A stretch of DNA of 64,000 nt from SSC3 sp963769585 (GCA_963769585.1 CAVYMJ010000006.1:2294001-2358000); one strand, 5' to 3'. Positions 53,117 to 64,000 are shown, counted from the first letter of the stretch. Numbers and translations: made by a program. The notes: generated by a model not told the origin, from the letters alone.

Positions 53117-54373
53117 CTAGCCGGCCTGGCCCTTGCGATAGCGCATTCCGTCGGCCTTGGGCATGCGAAGCCGCTGCGAGGCCAGGGCCAGCACCAGCAA
53201 AGTGGTGAGGAAGGGGGTCATCCCGGTGAAGTCACGCGGCACTTCATCGATGAGCAGGTAGAGCGCCACCAGGGCAGCACCGATCCCGCCGGTGACCAAT
53301 GCCTGTGTCCTGCTGCGCTTGACGAACAGCCAGACCGCGGCGGCCAGCAGGATCACACCCAGCAGCAGCAGCAGTGCGTGCACCGACTCGCCGCCACGGC
53401 GCAGTTGCAGGGCGTCGGTGAAGCCGAAGAGGCCGGCACCGACCAGAAGTCCACCGGGCCGCCAGTTGCCGAAGATCATCGCCGCAAGCCCGATGTAGCC
53501 GCGGCCACCGGTCTGCCCGTCGCGGTAGACCGAGGCGTCCTCGACCAGGAAGGCCCCCCCGAGGCCGGCCAGCGCGCCCGAGATCATCACCGCGATGTAC
53601 TTGTACCGGTAGACGTTGACTCCGAGCGTCTCGGCAGCCGTCGGGCTCTCTCCACAGGCGCGGACCCGAAGGCCGAAAGTCGTGCGCCACAGGACCCACC
53701 AGGTGATCACGAACAGCGAGATACCGAGCAGGGTGAGCAGCGAGACCCGGGTGGCGAACCCACCCACGAAGGCGGCCGCGTCGGAGACCACGAACCAGTG
53801 CTTGTCCTCGACCGCCTTCGCCGCGTCCGCCAGACCCGGGATGTTGAACCTGGGCAGCGGAGTGACTTGGGGTGACTGGGTCGGCCCACCACCGGGCTTC
53901 CCGGTGAAGGCGATGTCGGCCAGGTACTGGGCGGCACCGAGCGCGATCACGTTGATCGCCACGCCGGAGACGATGTGGTCGACACCGAAGCCGACTGTGG
54001 CAATGGCGTGGAGGAGTCCGGCCAGCGCACCGAAGGCGAGCGCAAAGACCACTCCTGCCCACATCCCCCATTGGTAGCCGGCGAACCCAGCCCCAAAGGT
54101 GCCCATGATCATCATGCCTTCGAGGCCGATGTTGACCACGCCTGCCCGTTCGGCCCACAGACCGCCGAGTCCGGCGAGGGCGATCGGCATCGCGGCGCGG
54201 ATGGCGGCACGCAACGTCCCCGAAGACGCGACGTCGTCGGCTCCGGTCACAACGCGCAGTACGGCGAAGACGATGATGAGGCCGGCGATCGCGAAGAACA
54301 TCCAAGGCCAGGTGAGCTTGAACTTCTTCCCCTCGTCCACAGGCGCACCCGCGGGTGCTGCAGTCGTGGCCAC
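53117..54373 (-). CDS. Nucleoside ABC transporter permease (NupQ-like)
   Basis: 418 residues, GTG start overlapping the previous stop by 1 nt (TAGTG). About ten hydrophobic segments of the branched-chain/ribose permease type: AIRAAMPIALAGLGGLWAERAGVVNIGLEGMMIMG is partly quoted, GVDHIVSGVAINVIALG, RACGESPTAAETLGVNV with the EAA-like loop. Homologs YufQ/NupQ import guanosine and other nucleosides. Confidence 0.9.
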   Translation of the reverse strand: MATTAAPAGAPVDEGKKFKLTWPWMFFAIAGLIIVFAVLRVVTGADDVASSGTLRAAIRAAMPIALAGLGGLWAERAGVVNIGLEGMMIMGTFGAGFAGYQWGMWAGVVFALAFGALAGLLHAIATVGFGVDHIVSGVAINVIALGAAQYLADIAFTGKPGGGPTQSPQVTPLPRFNIPGLADAAKAVEDKHWFVVSDAAAFVGGFATRVSLLTLLGISLFVITWWVLWRTTFGLRVRACGESPTAAETLGVNVYRYKYIAVMISGALAGLGGAFLVEDASVYRDGQTGGRGYIGLAAMIFGNWRPGGLLVGAGLFGFTDALQLRRGGESVHALLLLLGVILLAAAVWLFVKRSRTQALVTGGIGAALVALYLLIDEVPRDFTGMTPFLTTLLVLALASQRLRMPKADGMRYRKGQAG

Positions 54374-55475
54374 TACGCCACCTCCTCCGGCGTCCGGGGC
54401 GCGGGCTTGCCCTCGCCGAGCTCCTGAGCGACCTTCCGCTGCTCGGCCGCGGCGTTGTAGCGCCGCACGACCTCATAGGCGATGACCACGGAGAGCACGA
54501 TCACGCCCTGGATGATGTTCACGATCTCGTCGGAGACACCGGCCTTGATCTGAAGCGGGTTCGCCTGCTCGTTCAGGTAGGCGAAGAGGAGCGCCGCAAA
54601 GCCGATGCCCACCGGATGGTTGCGCCCCAGCAGCGCGACAGCAATGCCGGCGAACCCGAGGCCGGGCTGGAACGTGACGCCATAGGAGTGGGAGTCCCCG
54701 AAGAGCAAAGGCATTCCGATCAACCCCGCGATGGCACCGCTGATCAACATCGAGTAGACGACCATGCGCCCCACGCTGACCCCGCTGGCCACGGCTGCGC
54801 TCTCCGACTGACCGGTGGCCCGCAGGTTGAACCCGAACCTGGTCCGGCTCAGCAGCAGCCAGTAGAACAGGCCGGCGAGGACGGCCAACAGAGCCAAGGT
54901 GTACACCGTGTTCGCCGCTCCCGACACGAAGTCGAAGCCCTTGAGCCGACTGCTCTCCGGGAGCGGAGTGGTGCTGATGTTGTTGCTGCCCTTCACCGCG
55001 ACCTGTCGCAGCATGTAGGCCACGAGCAGCGTCGCGATCGCGTTGAGCATGATCGTGGAGATGACCTCGCTGACCCCTCGGGTCACCTTCAGCAGCCCCG
55101 CGATGCCGGCCCACATAGCCCCGACGAGCATCGCCACGAACAGCGCCAGCAGCACGTTGAAGAAGCCCGGCAGCCAAGCCTCGCCCGCTACGTACGCCGC
55201 CACGAACGCCGCGATTCGGTACTGCCCGTCGACACCGATATTGAACAGGTTCATCCGGAAGCCGACCGCCGCAGCCAGGGCCGAGAGATAGAGCACCGAA
55301 CCGGAGTTCAGGATGTTGACGACGTTGCGGGGCTTGGGGCGGGTGAAGATCGTCTCCCAGACCAGCCCGACGGGGTCGCCCGCGGCAACCAGCACGATGC
55401 TGGTGACCGCCATGGCGAAGACGACCGCCAGCAACGGCGCGGCCAGGTTGAGACCCATCTGTCGTACGTCGAACC

Positions 55476-55479
<4 letters not shown>
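54373..55479 (-). CDS. Nucleoside ABC transporter permease (NupP-like)
   Basis: 368 residues from ATG 55479, overlapping the ATPase stop by 4 nt (ATGA). About eight to ten membrane segments; NILNSGSVLYLSALAAAVGFRMNLFNIGVDGQY and the loop LRATGQSESAAVASGVSV match the first permease of BMP-linked nucleoside transporters. Partner of the second permease and the double ATPase. Confidence 0.9.
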
Positions 55480-57047
<1,568 letters not shown>

Positions 57048-57051
57048 AGGC

Positions 57052-57095
57052 GGTGAGCCCAGGACGCACGCTACCGCGTCCGCCCCGGGCTCACC
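57052..57095. promoter_or_regulatory. Long hairpin between bmpA-like and ATPase genes
   Basis: Outer stem GGTGAGCCC (57052-57060) / GGGCTCACC (57087-57095), inner stem GGACGC (57062-57067) / GCGTCC (57076-57081). No U-run. May terminate partly or block 3' decay so the binding protein is made in excess over the membrane parts. Confidence 0.6.
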
Positions 57096-57109
57096 CCGTT
57101 CTGCCTGTG

Positions 57110-58153
57110 CTACTTCGTCGAGGGGACCGTGATCGTCCCGTCGATGATCTGCTGCTTGAACTCATCGAGCTTGGTGGCGATGTCATCCATCTGGCCACCC
57201 GTCATGGAGTAATCCACGCCGCCACCTTCGAGGTCGGACTTGACCTCACCGGAGAGCGGTGACCCGTCCACGAAGCTCTTGATGTAGTTGTAGACCGCGA
57301 CGTCGACCCGCTTGAGCATCGAGGTCATGATGACGCTCTTCAGGTTCGCCGGGACGGTGTTGATCTGGTCGGAGTCGACACCGATCGCCAGGCCCTTGGC
57401 CGTCCTGGCTGCCTGGAACACTCCGAGACCCGAGCCACCTGCCACCTGGAAGACGACGTCCGCACCGGCGTCGAACTGCCCCTCGGCCGCGGTCTTGCCC
57501 TTGGCCGGGTCACCGAAGCCGGAGAAGTCCGGCGGCTGGGTCAGGTAGGTCGCCTCGATCTTGATGTCCGGGTTGACAGCCTTGGCGCCAGCCTCGTAGC
57601 CCGCCTCGAACTTCACGATGAGCGGCACGTTGACACCACCCACGAAGCCGATGTGACCGGACTTGGACTTCAGCGCGGCAGCCGCACCGACCAGGAACGA
57701 GCCCTGCTCCTCGGCGAAGGTGAGGTTGGCGATGTTGGCGCCGGTGGCGTCCGTGCTGTCGATCAGGCCGAACTGGACGTCGGGGTACTGAGGGGCAACC
57801 TTGGCGATAGCGGGAGCGTAGGCGAACCCGACCCCGATCACAGGGTTGAAGCCACCCTCGGCCATCTGGATGAGTCGCTCCTCGCGGGCAGACTCGGGTT
57901 CACCGTTGACGGCGGCCGACTCCTGGGCTTCGACACCGAAGTCGGCCTTGGCCTTGTCGAGGCCCGCGGCTGCAGCGTCGTTGAACGACTGGTCACCACG
58001 TCCGCCGACGTCATAGGCGAGACCGATCTTGACCGCGGCTTCGGTGGGGCTGCCACCTGGTTCGGGCGTGGTATCCGTGCTGTCATCCGCGCAGGCTCCA
58101 AGTGTGAGCACCAACGCGATGGCTGTGACTGAGATCTTGCTGAGTCTGCGCAA
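57110..58153 (-). CDS. BMP-family nucleoside-binding lipoprotein
   Basis: 347 residues with a TTG start at 58153 (GGAGGAA upstream). Lipoprotein signal with lipobox LTLGAC, Cys21. BMP/PnrA fold: VGLAYDVGGRGDQSFNDAAAAG is shortened, QYPDVQFGLIDS, SKSGHIGFVGGV, DVVFQVAGGSGLGVFQAAR, AIGVDSDQ. Captures nucleosides outside the membrane and passes them to the permeases encoded next. First gene of the transporter-cdd-P450-deoA operon. Confidence 0.93.
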   Translation of the reverse strand: MRRLSKISVTAIALVLTLGACADDSTDTTPEPGGSPTEAAVKIGLAYDVGGRGDQSFNDAAAAGLDKAKADFGVEAQESAAVNGEPESAREERLIQMAEGGFNPVIGVGFAYAPAIAKVAPQYPDVQFGLIDSTDATGANIANLTFAEEQGSFLVGAAAALKSKSGHIGFVGGVNVPLIVKFEAGYEAGAKAVNPDIKIEATYLTQPPDFSGFGDPAKGKTAAEGQFDAGADVVFQVAGGSGLGVFQAARTAKGLAIGVDSDQINTVPANLKSVIMTSMLKRVDVAVYNYIKSFVDGSPLSGEVKSDLEGGGVDYSMTGGQMDDIATKLDEFKQQIIDGTITVPSTK

Positions 58154-58198
58154 GATTCCTCCCTCATTCGTTTGCGCCTCGGGGCGCTGATGTTCGCC

Positions 58199-58226
58199 AC
58201 CTTAGACCCGCATCGAGCCCTGTCCA
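58199..58226 (-). promoter_or_regulatory. Promoter of the nucleoside transporter operon
   Basis: TGGACA (minus strand 58226-58221) and TAAGGT (58204-58199) with a 16-bp spacer, about 45 nt before the TTG start, leaving a short leader. Confidence 0.4.
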
Positions 58227-58265
58227 GAGGCGCTTTACCTCCCACGTGGAGTTGTTACCGAGTCG

Positions 58266-59429
58266 TTAGTGCCCGGTTTGCACGGCAAGTGCATGCCAAG
58301 CCGCCGTCGCCAGCAGGCGCGCCCCGATGGCTGTGCTCCCCTCGTCGATGCGCAAGTCACCCTGGTGCAGGTCGTAGGTTGGCCCGCCCGGCGTGCGCGT
58401 CCCCAGCCGGGCCATCGCACCGGGGACCGTATCCAGGTACCAGGCGAAGTCCTCCCCGCCCAGGCTCTGAGAGGTGGCAACCACGTTGTCGGCCCCCACG
58501 ACAACCGCTGCGGCGCCGCCCAGCAGCCGGGTCGCACCGGCCTCGTTGACCACGGGCGGCACTCCGCGCAGGTAGGTGATCTCGGTCCCTACGCCGTACG
58601 GCGCGACGATCTGCTCGACCAGCTCGCGAACGAGCTCCTCGGACTCGGCCCACGCCACCGCGTCGAGCATCCGCACCGTGCCTGACAGCTCACCCGCCGA
58701 CGGGATGACATTGGTCGCCGAGCCCGAGCGCACCATCCCCCAGACGACACTGGCACCGGCTCGGGGGTCGAGTCGCCGGGAGAGGGCCGCGGGCAGCTGG
58801 GTCACGAGGGCACCGAGCGCGAAGGTCAGGTCCTGGGTCAGGTGTGGCCGGCTGGTGTGACCGCCCTTGCCGGACAGCCTGACCGAGAGCGAGTCGGCGG
58901 CGCCGGTCATCGGTCCGTCCCTCAGCCCGATCGAGCCCACGTCCAGCGACGGGTCACAGTGCAGGCCGAACACCTGGGTGACCCCGTCGAGCACTCCGGC
59001 GGCAATCATCTCCAAAGCCCCGCCGGGCATGACTTCCTCGGCCGGCTGGAATAACAGCCGCACGCGGCCGGGTAGGTCCGCTTCCGCGAGGGCCAGCCCG
59101 GCGCCGAGCAGGGCCACGGTGTGTACGTCGTGTCCGCACGCGTGAGCGACGCCCGCGACCCTGCTGGACCACGGGTCCTCGGTGCGGTCGTCTACCGGTA
59201 GTGCATCGAGATCGGCTCTGAGCGCCACGATCGGGCCGGCTCTGCCGATGTCGGCGACGAGCCCGCCCTTGGGCATCAGCTTGACCGCGACGCCCGCCAT
59301 CGCAAGACGGTCGGCAACAAGCGCTGTGGTGCGCTCCTCGTGCCAGGACAGCTCGGGGTGGGCGTGGATGTCACGGCGCAACTCGATCAGCTCGCTTTCG
59401 AGCGAGTCCACCACTGCACCCACGTCCAC
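58266..59429 (-). CDS. M20 family amidohydrolase
   Basis: 387 residues from GTG 59429. Zinc-type amidohydrolase: HACGHDVHTVALLGAG, FQPAEEVMPGGA with paired Glu, GLHCDPSLDVGS, GKGGHTSRPH and a C-terminal GGEDFAWYL. Splits N-acyl amino acids or related amides. M. tuberculosis AmiA1/AmiB1 (Rv3305c/Rv3306c) are the neighbours of deoD, so this is likely the equivalent gene. TAGCGT lies 6 nt before the GTG. Confidence 0.9.
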   Translation of the reverse strand: MDVGAVVDSLESELIELRRDIHAHPELSWHEERTTALVADRLAMAGVAVKLMPKGGLVADIGRAGPIVALRADLDALPVDDRTEDPWSSRVAGVAHACGHDVHTVALLGAGLALAEADLPGRVRLLFQPAEEVMPGGALEMIAAGVLDGVTQVFGLHCDPSLDVGSIGLRDGPMTGAADSLSVRLSGKGGHTSRPHLTQDLTFALGALVTQLPAALSRRLDPRAGASVVWGMVRSGSATNVIPSAGELSGTVRMLDAVAWAESEELVRELVEQIVAPYGVGTEITYLRGVPPVVNEAGATRLLGGAAAVVVGADNVVATSQSLGGEDFAWYLDTVPGAMARLGTRTPGGPTYDLHQGDLRIDEGSTAIGARLLATAAWHALAVQTGH

Positions 59430-59441
59430 CCCGCCACGCTA
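59427..59441 (-). promoter_or_regulatory. Leaderless -10 element of the M20 gene
   Basis: TAGCGT (59441-59436, minus strand), 6-nt gap, GTG 59429. Confidence 0.5.
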
Positions 59442-59470
59442 TCCGACCGCGTGGGGTGGTTGTGCGGTAC

Positions 59471-61681
59471 CTACTTCACGAAGGCGTAGAGCACCGAGTG
59501 AGCATCGTCTCCTAGCCGCAACGTCGCCTGGTTGTCGGCGGGCACGGCGCTGTTGGGGACGAAGCGCACTGTCAGGGTCGCGGACGCTCCTGGTGACAGC
59601 GTGACGCTGGCCGGAGCGACCGAGAACGCCGAACTACCCGTGACCGAGACCGGCAAGGTCAAGGCTGCACCACCGAGGTTGGTGACCGTCACGGCGCGCG
59701 TCTGCGATGCACCGTTGCGGCTGGGAATGGCGCCGAAGCTGGTGCTGACCGACGAAAGCGCTACCCGCGCACGGACAGCCGCCTCGACGTCGGCCAGGCC
59801 TGCGCCGACGACCTGGACATCGGTCTGCAGTGTGCTGATGGCCGTGGCCCTGGTCAGCAAGCCCTCCTGGGCGGTGTTGACGATCGCAGACCTCACCTGC
59901 CAGGCCGACCACGCCGGGTGCGCCTGGCGAACCACCGCTGCGGTGCCGGCGAGGTGCGGGCTTGCCATCGACGTGCCCTGGAAGAACGCCCAGCAGCCCT
60001 CCGCCGGGACCGGGTCACACGAGTGCTGCGTGACCGACGACAGAACGTTTACCCCAGGGGCCACCAGGTCTGGCTTGACCCTGAAGTCGACGTCGGTCGG
60101 TCCCTGGCTGGAGAAGTTGGCCATGATGTTGTCGAACCCGGACGCGACGTACGCCGGGTCCGCTCCGATCGTCACGTCCTGGCCGGCTAGGGCCACCAGG
60201 TCGTCCCGTGCGGCGAGCCCGGCCTGCACGGCTGGGATCGAGGTCGGGAACGCGGGGGTTGTCGACATCGCGATCGGGTCCCCCGGCACGTTGTTCACCA
60301 CGATGACCGCAACCGCTCCCGCGCCCTCAGCGTTGAAGACCTTCTGGCTGAAGGTGCAGACCCCGCGGGAGACCAGCGCGATCGTGCCAGCGGTTCCAGA
60401 GAACTGTCCGGCGTCACAGCCGTTCCCCAAGGGGGATCCGGTCGCCAGCGACAGTGGCGCGGTGAGGTCCGCGTCAATGGGGGCAAACTCGCTTGCTGCG
60501 GCAACGGCGACAACGGAGCCGCCCGCGGAGATTGGCACCCCCACGAAGTGGCCGACGGTCGACGCGCCTGCGGTCAGAGCCCGCTCGGCCGAACCGGGCG
60601 AGCCGACCGTGTAGTGGCCGGGACCGTCGTTGCCCGCCGAGACCGCGACGACGATGTTGGCGCGATCCAGGTTGTTCACGGCGTTGGTGAGTAGGTCCTG
60701 GTTGCCACTCGCGTCGCCGCCGAGGCTCATGTTGATCACGTCCATGCCGTCCTCGGCCGCGGCCTGGAGGGCGTTGAGGATGTCCTCGCTGCGAGCGTTG
60801 CCTACGAGCCCGGGGAAGACGTTGTAGTTACCGAGCTGCGCGCCCGGCGCCACCCCGCTCGGGTCGTAGGGGATGTCGGCTCCGCCGACCGAGGCGGGGG
60901 TCTGGTAGTTGCACGCGACTGTGCCCGCGACGTGGCTGCCGTGGTCCTGGATGGCCTCGGCGGTGTAACCCCGGTTGTCGGCCTTGTTCATGAACACCCT
61001 GGCCACGATCACCTTGTTGTTGGTGAAGCGGGTGTCACCTCGCTGGGTCGTCGCCGGGAACCCTTCGTCGTCGAAGCAGGGGTGAGTCTGGTCGATCCCG
61101 GTGTCGACCACGCCGACCTGGACTCCGGTGCCGGCGTTCGAGGCACCGCCCGGAGGGTCGGCTGCGACCCACCCGGCCTCGGCCTTGATCAGGGACAGGT
61201 CCGGGTCAGCGCTCGGTGCGTAGTTCTTCTGGTAGCCGACAAAGGTGACTCCCGGGGCGGCTCTGAGGGCGCCGATCCTGGTGCCGTTCAGCCGGACGGC
61301 CACCGCGTTCAGCGCGACGTCGTACGAGCTGGTGACCCGCGCCTGGGGGGCGTTGCGCTTGAGCCACCTGGCGAACGTGCTGCGGCCTTCAGCGAGCTTG
61401 GCGCGGTGGCTGCGCACCGCAGCGCTTCTGAACGCGAGCTGCTTGCCGCGTGCCGGCCGGGTCTTGGCCGCGGTGGCAAGTGGTCGACCGGTCAGCCTTA
61501 CCAAGGCGCTCGACCGGTCCACCCCGGTTCTCGGGGTTCGATCAGCGTTGGCCGCATGCCCCGCCGACGGCGCGGGGGCGGTCTTGGGGGCCGCCGAGGC
61601 GCCGATGACGCCGGCGGACAGAACTAGCGCGGAAGCCGTGGCAAGAACTGCCACCCTGCCGCTGAACGACGAAGGCTGCAT
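59471..61681 (-). CDS. Secreted subtilisin-like serine protease (S8) with PA domain
   Basis: 736 residues from ATG 61681 (GGAG 8 nt upstream). Signal peptide to about 30 (ASALVLSAGVIGASA-A). A propeptide region (about 31-150) precedes the S8 domain: Asp193 in GVVDTGID, His247 in DHGSHVAGT, Ser in GTSMASPHLAGTAAV. A PA domain is inserted (FSGTAGTIALVSRGVCTFS, NAEGAGAVAVIVVNN). The C-terminal part (SRNGASQTRAVTVTNLGG to the end) is an Ig-like beta-sandwich. Exported protease, probably autoactivated. Stands alone. Confidence 0.93.
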   Translation of the reverse strand: MQPSSFSGRVAVLATASALVLSAGVIGASAAPKTAPAPSAGHAANADRTPRTGVDRSSALVRLTGRPLATAAKTRPARGKQLAFRSAAVRSHRAKLAEGRSTFARWLKRNAPQARVTSSYDVALNAVAVRLNGTRIGALRAAPGVTFVGYQKNYAPSADPDLSLIKAEAGWVAADPPGGASNAGTGVQVGVVDTGIDQTHPCFDDEGFPATTQRGDTRFTNNKVIVARVFMNKADNRGYTAEAIQDHGSHVAGTVACNYQTPASVGGADIPYDPSGVAPGAQLGNYNVFPGLVGNARSEDILNALQAAAEDGMDVINMSLGGDASGNQDLLTNAVNNLDRANIVVAVSAGNDGPGHYTVGSPGSAERALTAGASTVGHFVGVPISAGGSVVAVAAASEFAPIDADLTAPLSLATGSPLGNGCDAGQFSGTAGTIALVSRGVCTFSQKVFNAEGAGAVAVIVVNNVPGDPIAMSTTPAFPTSIPAVQAGLAARDDLVALAGQDVTIGADPAYVASGFDNIMANFSSQGPTDVDFRVKPDLVAPGVNVLSSVTQHSCDPVPAEGCWAFFQGTSMASPHLAGTAAVVRQAHPAWSAWQVRSAIVNTAQEGLLTRATAISTLQTDVQVVGAGLADVEAAVRARVALSSVSTSFGAIPSRNGASQTRAVTVTNLGGAALTLPVSVTGSSAFSVAPASVTLSPGASATLTVRFVPNSAVPADNQATLRLGDDAHSVLYAFVK

Positions 61682-61786
61682 TGTGTGCACTCCTGAGAAT
61701 TGGTCCCCCTCCGGACCCATGCCCTTTGGACACTAGGTGGCACATCCGCAGAGTGGAAGGGCTGCCAGGCAATATTTCCCCGGACG

Positions 61787-62770
61787 TCAGCGTTCGTCGT
61801 ACGCCGCCAGGAGCTGGTCGGCGGCCAGCGTTGCGGGCAGCTCCCCGGAGAGAACCGCGCGACGCACCTCGGCGCGTACTCGCGCGACTCCCGGCGAGCG
61901 GCGAAGCCGCTCCGCCAGCTCGTCACGCACCAGGGCCCAGGTGAACTCGAGCCGCTGTTCGGCGCGCTTGCCGGCCAGGCCATCCTCGCCGAGCGCCTCC
62001 CGATGGGCGAGGACTCGCTCCCACACCTTGTCCACGTCGACCCTCTCGAGTCCGGAACAGGTGAGCACCGGAGGAACCCACGCCCCGGTGGCTGCGCTGC
62101 CGCGGTAGACGAAGTGCAGCGCACCCGCCAGCTCCTTGGCGGCGCCCTTGGCCTCGATCTCGTGGGAGCCGTCCGCCTTGTTCACCGCGATCACGTCGGC
62201 GATCTCCAAGATGCCCTTCTTGATTCCCTGGAGCTGATCGCCGGTGCGGGCGAGGGTGAGGAAGAGGAAAGTGTCGACCATGCCCGCGACGGTGACCTCG
62301 GACTGGCCGACGCCTACCGTCTCGACCAGCACGACGTCGTAGCCGGCAGCCTCCAGCACGAGCATTGCCTGGGTGGTGGCACGCGCCACCCCACCGAGGG
62401 TGCCCGCGCTGGGCGACGGCCGGATGTAGGCGTCCGGGTCGGCGGAGAGCCTCGCCATCCGCGTCTTGTCCCCCAGGACCGAGCCGCCGGTGCGGATCGA
62501 GGAAGGGTCCACGGCGAGAACCCCGACGCGATGGCCGGCCTGGGTCAGGAAGGTGCCGAGAGCCTCGATGAACGTCGACTTTCCCACGCCCGGGACTCCG
62601 GAGATGCCCACCCTGACCGAGCCGCCGTCCCGGTCGGCCAGTGCCGAGAGCAGCTCGCGGGCGTCGACCCGGTGGTCGGGTCGGGACGACTCGACCAGCG
62701 TGATGGCCCGGGAGATGTCGGCACGGCGACCGGCCCGGACACCTGCGACGAGGGCAGGGACGTCGACCAT
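61787..62770 (-). CDS. meaB: Methylmalonyl-CoA mutase-associated GTPase
   Basis: 327 residues, ATG overlapping the mutase stop by 1 nt (TGATG). G3E GTPase with P-loop GISGVPGVGKSTFIEAL, VLAVDPSS, GVGQSEVTVAGMVD and NKADGS. Protects and reloads the B12 cofactor of methylmalonyl-CoA mutase. Coupled to mutB. Confidence 0.96.
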   Translation of the reverse strand: MVDVPALVAGVRAGRRADISRAITLVESSRPDHRVDARELLSALADRDGGSVRVGISGVPGVGKSTFIEALGTFLTQAGHRVGVLAVDPSSIRTGGSVLGDKTRMARLSADPDAYIRPSPSAGTLGGVARATTQAMLVLEAAGYDVVLVETVGVGQSEVTVAGMVDTFLFLTLARTGDQLQGIKKGILEIADVIAVNKADGSHEIEAKGAAKELAGALHFVYRGSAATGAWVPPVLTCSGLERVDVDKVWERVLAHREALGEDGLAGKRAEQRLEFTWALVRDELAERLRRSPGVARVRAEVRRAVLSGELPATLAADQLLAAYDER

Positions 62771-64000
62771 CAGTGCGAGAGCGACTTCGACAGCTTGTCG
62801 AGCAGACCGATCGCCGCATCCGCGATGACCGTGCCAGGCCCGAAGACCGCAGCCGCGCCCATCTCCAGGAGGGTCGGAACGTCGTCAGGCGGGATGACCC
62901 CGCCGACGACGATCATGATGTCGGGCCGGCCGAGTTCGGCGAGCGCGGCGCGGAGAGCGGGGACCAGCGTCAGGTGTCCGGCTGCAAGCGAGTTGACTCC
63001 CACGATGTGTACGTCGGCGTCGACCGCCTGCTGGGCGACCTCCTCTGGCGTGGCGAACAGCGGCCCCACGTCGACGTCGAACCCGAGGTCGGCGAAGGCT
63101 GTGACGATGACCTTCTGGCCGCGGTCATGTCCGTCCTGGCCCATCTTGGCCACCAGGATCCGCGGGCGGCGACCCTCGTCCTGCTCGAACTTCTCCGTCG
63201 CGGCAAGCACCTTCTGCAGAGCCTCGTGGTCGGCTCCGGAGCGCTTCGACTCGCTGCGGTACACACCTGAGATGGTACGGATCACTGCCTGGTGGCGGCC
63301 GTAGACCTTCTCCAGGGCGTCGGAGATCTCGCCGACAGTCGCCTTGGCCCGGGCCGCGTCCACGGCAAGCGCCAGCAGGTTCCCGTCGAGCGACCCACCG
63401 TGCTGGTGACCGGCCGCGGCGGAGCCGGTCAGGGCCTCGAGCGCCCGACGTACGGCGTCCGGGTCTCGCTCGGCGCGCAGCCGCTCGAGCTTGGCCAGCT
63501 GTGCCGCGTACACCGCCTTGTTGTCGACCTTGAGGACGTCGAGCCGGTCCTCGTCGGCCAAGCGATAGGTGTTGACGCCGATGACCTTCTGGGCGCCGGA
63601 GTCGATCCGGGCCTGGGTACGGGCGGCAGCCTCCTCGATGCGCATCTTGGGGATGCCGGCCTCGATCGCCTTGGCCATGCCCCCGGCCTGCTCGGCCTCG
63701 GTGATGTGCGCCCAGGCACGCTCGGCCAGGTCCTGGGTAAGGCGCTCGACGTAGTACGAGCCGGCCCAAGGGTCGATCGTGCTGGTCGTACCCGACTCCT
63801 GCTGGAGCAGCAGCTGGGTGTTGCGCGCGATGCGCGCGGAGAAGTCGGTCGGTAGGGCGATGGCCTCGTCAAGGGCGTTGGTGTGCAGCGACTGGGTGTG
63901 CCCCTGGGTGGACGCCATCGCCTCGATGCAGGTCCTCCCGACGTTGTTGAAGACGTCCTGGGCGGTCAGGGACCAGCCACTGGTCTGCGAGTGGGTTCGC
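62770..64000 (-). CDS. mutB: Methylmalonyl-CoA mutase large subunit (5' end beyond window)
   Basis: About 410 C-terminal residues are visible; the frame is open at the right edge. Rearranges methylmalonyl-CoA to succinyl-CoA with adenosylcobalamin. Visible: GRTCIEAMASTQGHTQSLHTN (shortened), SGTTSTIDPWAGSYYVE, and the B12-binding domain with lower-ligand motif GQDGHDRG and the downstream GVNSLAAGH and VGGVIPP. Completes the propionyl-CoA to succinate route begun by AccA3/AccD5. Followed by meaB. Confidence 0.95.
   Translation of the reverse strand, partial: RTHSQTSGWSLTAQDVFNNVGRTCIEAMASTQGHTQSLHTNALDEAIALPTDFSARIARNTQLLLQQESGTTSTIDPWAGSYYVERLTQDLAERAWAHITEAEQAGGMAKAIEAGIPKMRIEEAAARTQARIDSGAQKVIGVNTYRLADEDRLDVLKVDNKAVYAAQLAKLERLRAERDPDAVRRALEALTGSAAAGHQHGGSLDGNLLALAVDAARAKATVGEISDALEKVYGRHQAVIRTISGVYRSESKRSGADHEALQKVLAATEKFEQDEGRRPRILVAKMGQDGHDRGQKVIVTAFADLGFDVDVGPLFATPEEVAQQAVDADVHIVGVNSLAAGHLTLVPALRAALAELGRPDIMIVVGGVIPPDDVPTLLEMGAAAVFGPGTVIADAAIGLLDKLSKSLSH

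Overview
This window is about 70% GC with dense genes, many 1-8 nt start/stop overlaps and frequent GTG starts. It encodes class III adenylate cyclases, an acyl-CoA carboxylase with an epsilon subunit, methylmalonyl-CoA mutase with MeaB, an LpdA-type flavoprotein and several probable leaderless promoters. Together these indicate an actinobacterium. The repertoire suggests the Nocardioides/Propionibacteriales side of the phylum, but that placement is inference. I saw no rRNA, tRNA, CRISPR array, prophage or intact insertion sequence.

Layout. 1-7.7 kb is a loosely packed, accessory-looking stretch: O-methyltransferase (cut by the left edge), hydrolase-cyclase fusion, MerR regulator divergent from an alpha/beta hydrolase across a perfect 19-bp inverted repeat, a membrane-anchored hydrolase, a flavin oxidoreductase, an NAD(P)-binding protein and two non-coding gaps. 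7.7-9.4 kb carries an acyl-CoA dehydrogenase and a CoA-binding protein. 9.5-15.1 kb is a six-gene operon with every junction overlapping by 4 nt: VanX-like D,D-dipeptidase, alanine-racemase-type enzyme, D-Ala-D-X ligase, membrane acyltransferase, histidine kinase, LuxR-type response regulator. This is the most interesting locus; it resembles a rearranged D-Ala-D-Ser-type van cluster with the two halves of VanT on separate genes. 15.1-24.3 kb holds rnhA, purE-purK, an orphan winged-helix protein, a cyclase, a PH-domain membrane protein, birA, accD5-accE5, a DUF885 protein and maf. 24.3-28.4 kb is a surface-glycan operon (methyltransferase, GtrB-like glycosyltransferase, epimerase, rmlB, GtrA flippase). 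28.5-33 kb has an acyl-CoA dehydrogenase divergent from a MerR-RidA pair, a frameshifted VOC protein and accA3. 33-37.4 kb has a secreted protein, a SpoIID/LGFP cell-wall protein and a DEAD-box helicase. 37.5-59.4 kb is flavin and nucleoside salvage: lpdA, purine nucleoside phosphorylase, uronate-dehydrogenase-like SDR, crotonase, phosphosugar mutase, deoC with two aldehyde dehydrogenase genes, add, deoA, a cytochrome P450, cdd and a BMP-type nucleoside ABC transporter, then an M20 amidohydrolase. 59.5-64 kb holds a secreted subtilase, meaB and the 3' part of the methylmalonyl-CoA mutase gene.

How it works together. The purE-purK-birA-accD5-accE5-maf-accA3 and lpdA-PNP-pmmB-add-deoA-cdd order matches, from memory, the Mycobacterium tuberculosis Rv3274c-Rv3315c region, so the backbone is an old core block. 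The van-like operon lies between the acyl-CoA dehydrogenase and purE, genes that are neighbours in M. tuberculosis, so it looks like a lineage-specific insertion. The nucleoside genes form an import-to-pentose pathway: BMP/ABC import, Cdd, Add, PNP and DeoA release deoxyribose 1-phosphate, a phosphosugar mutase could isomerise it, DeoC cleaves it, and the aldehyde dehydrogenase pair oxidises the acetaldehyde. A P450 is translationally coupled inside this operon.
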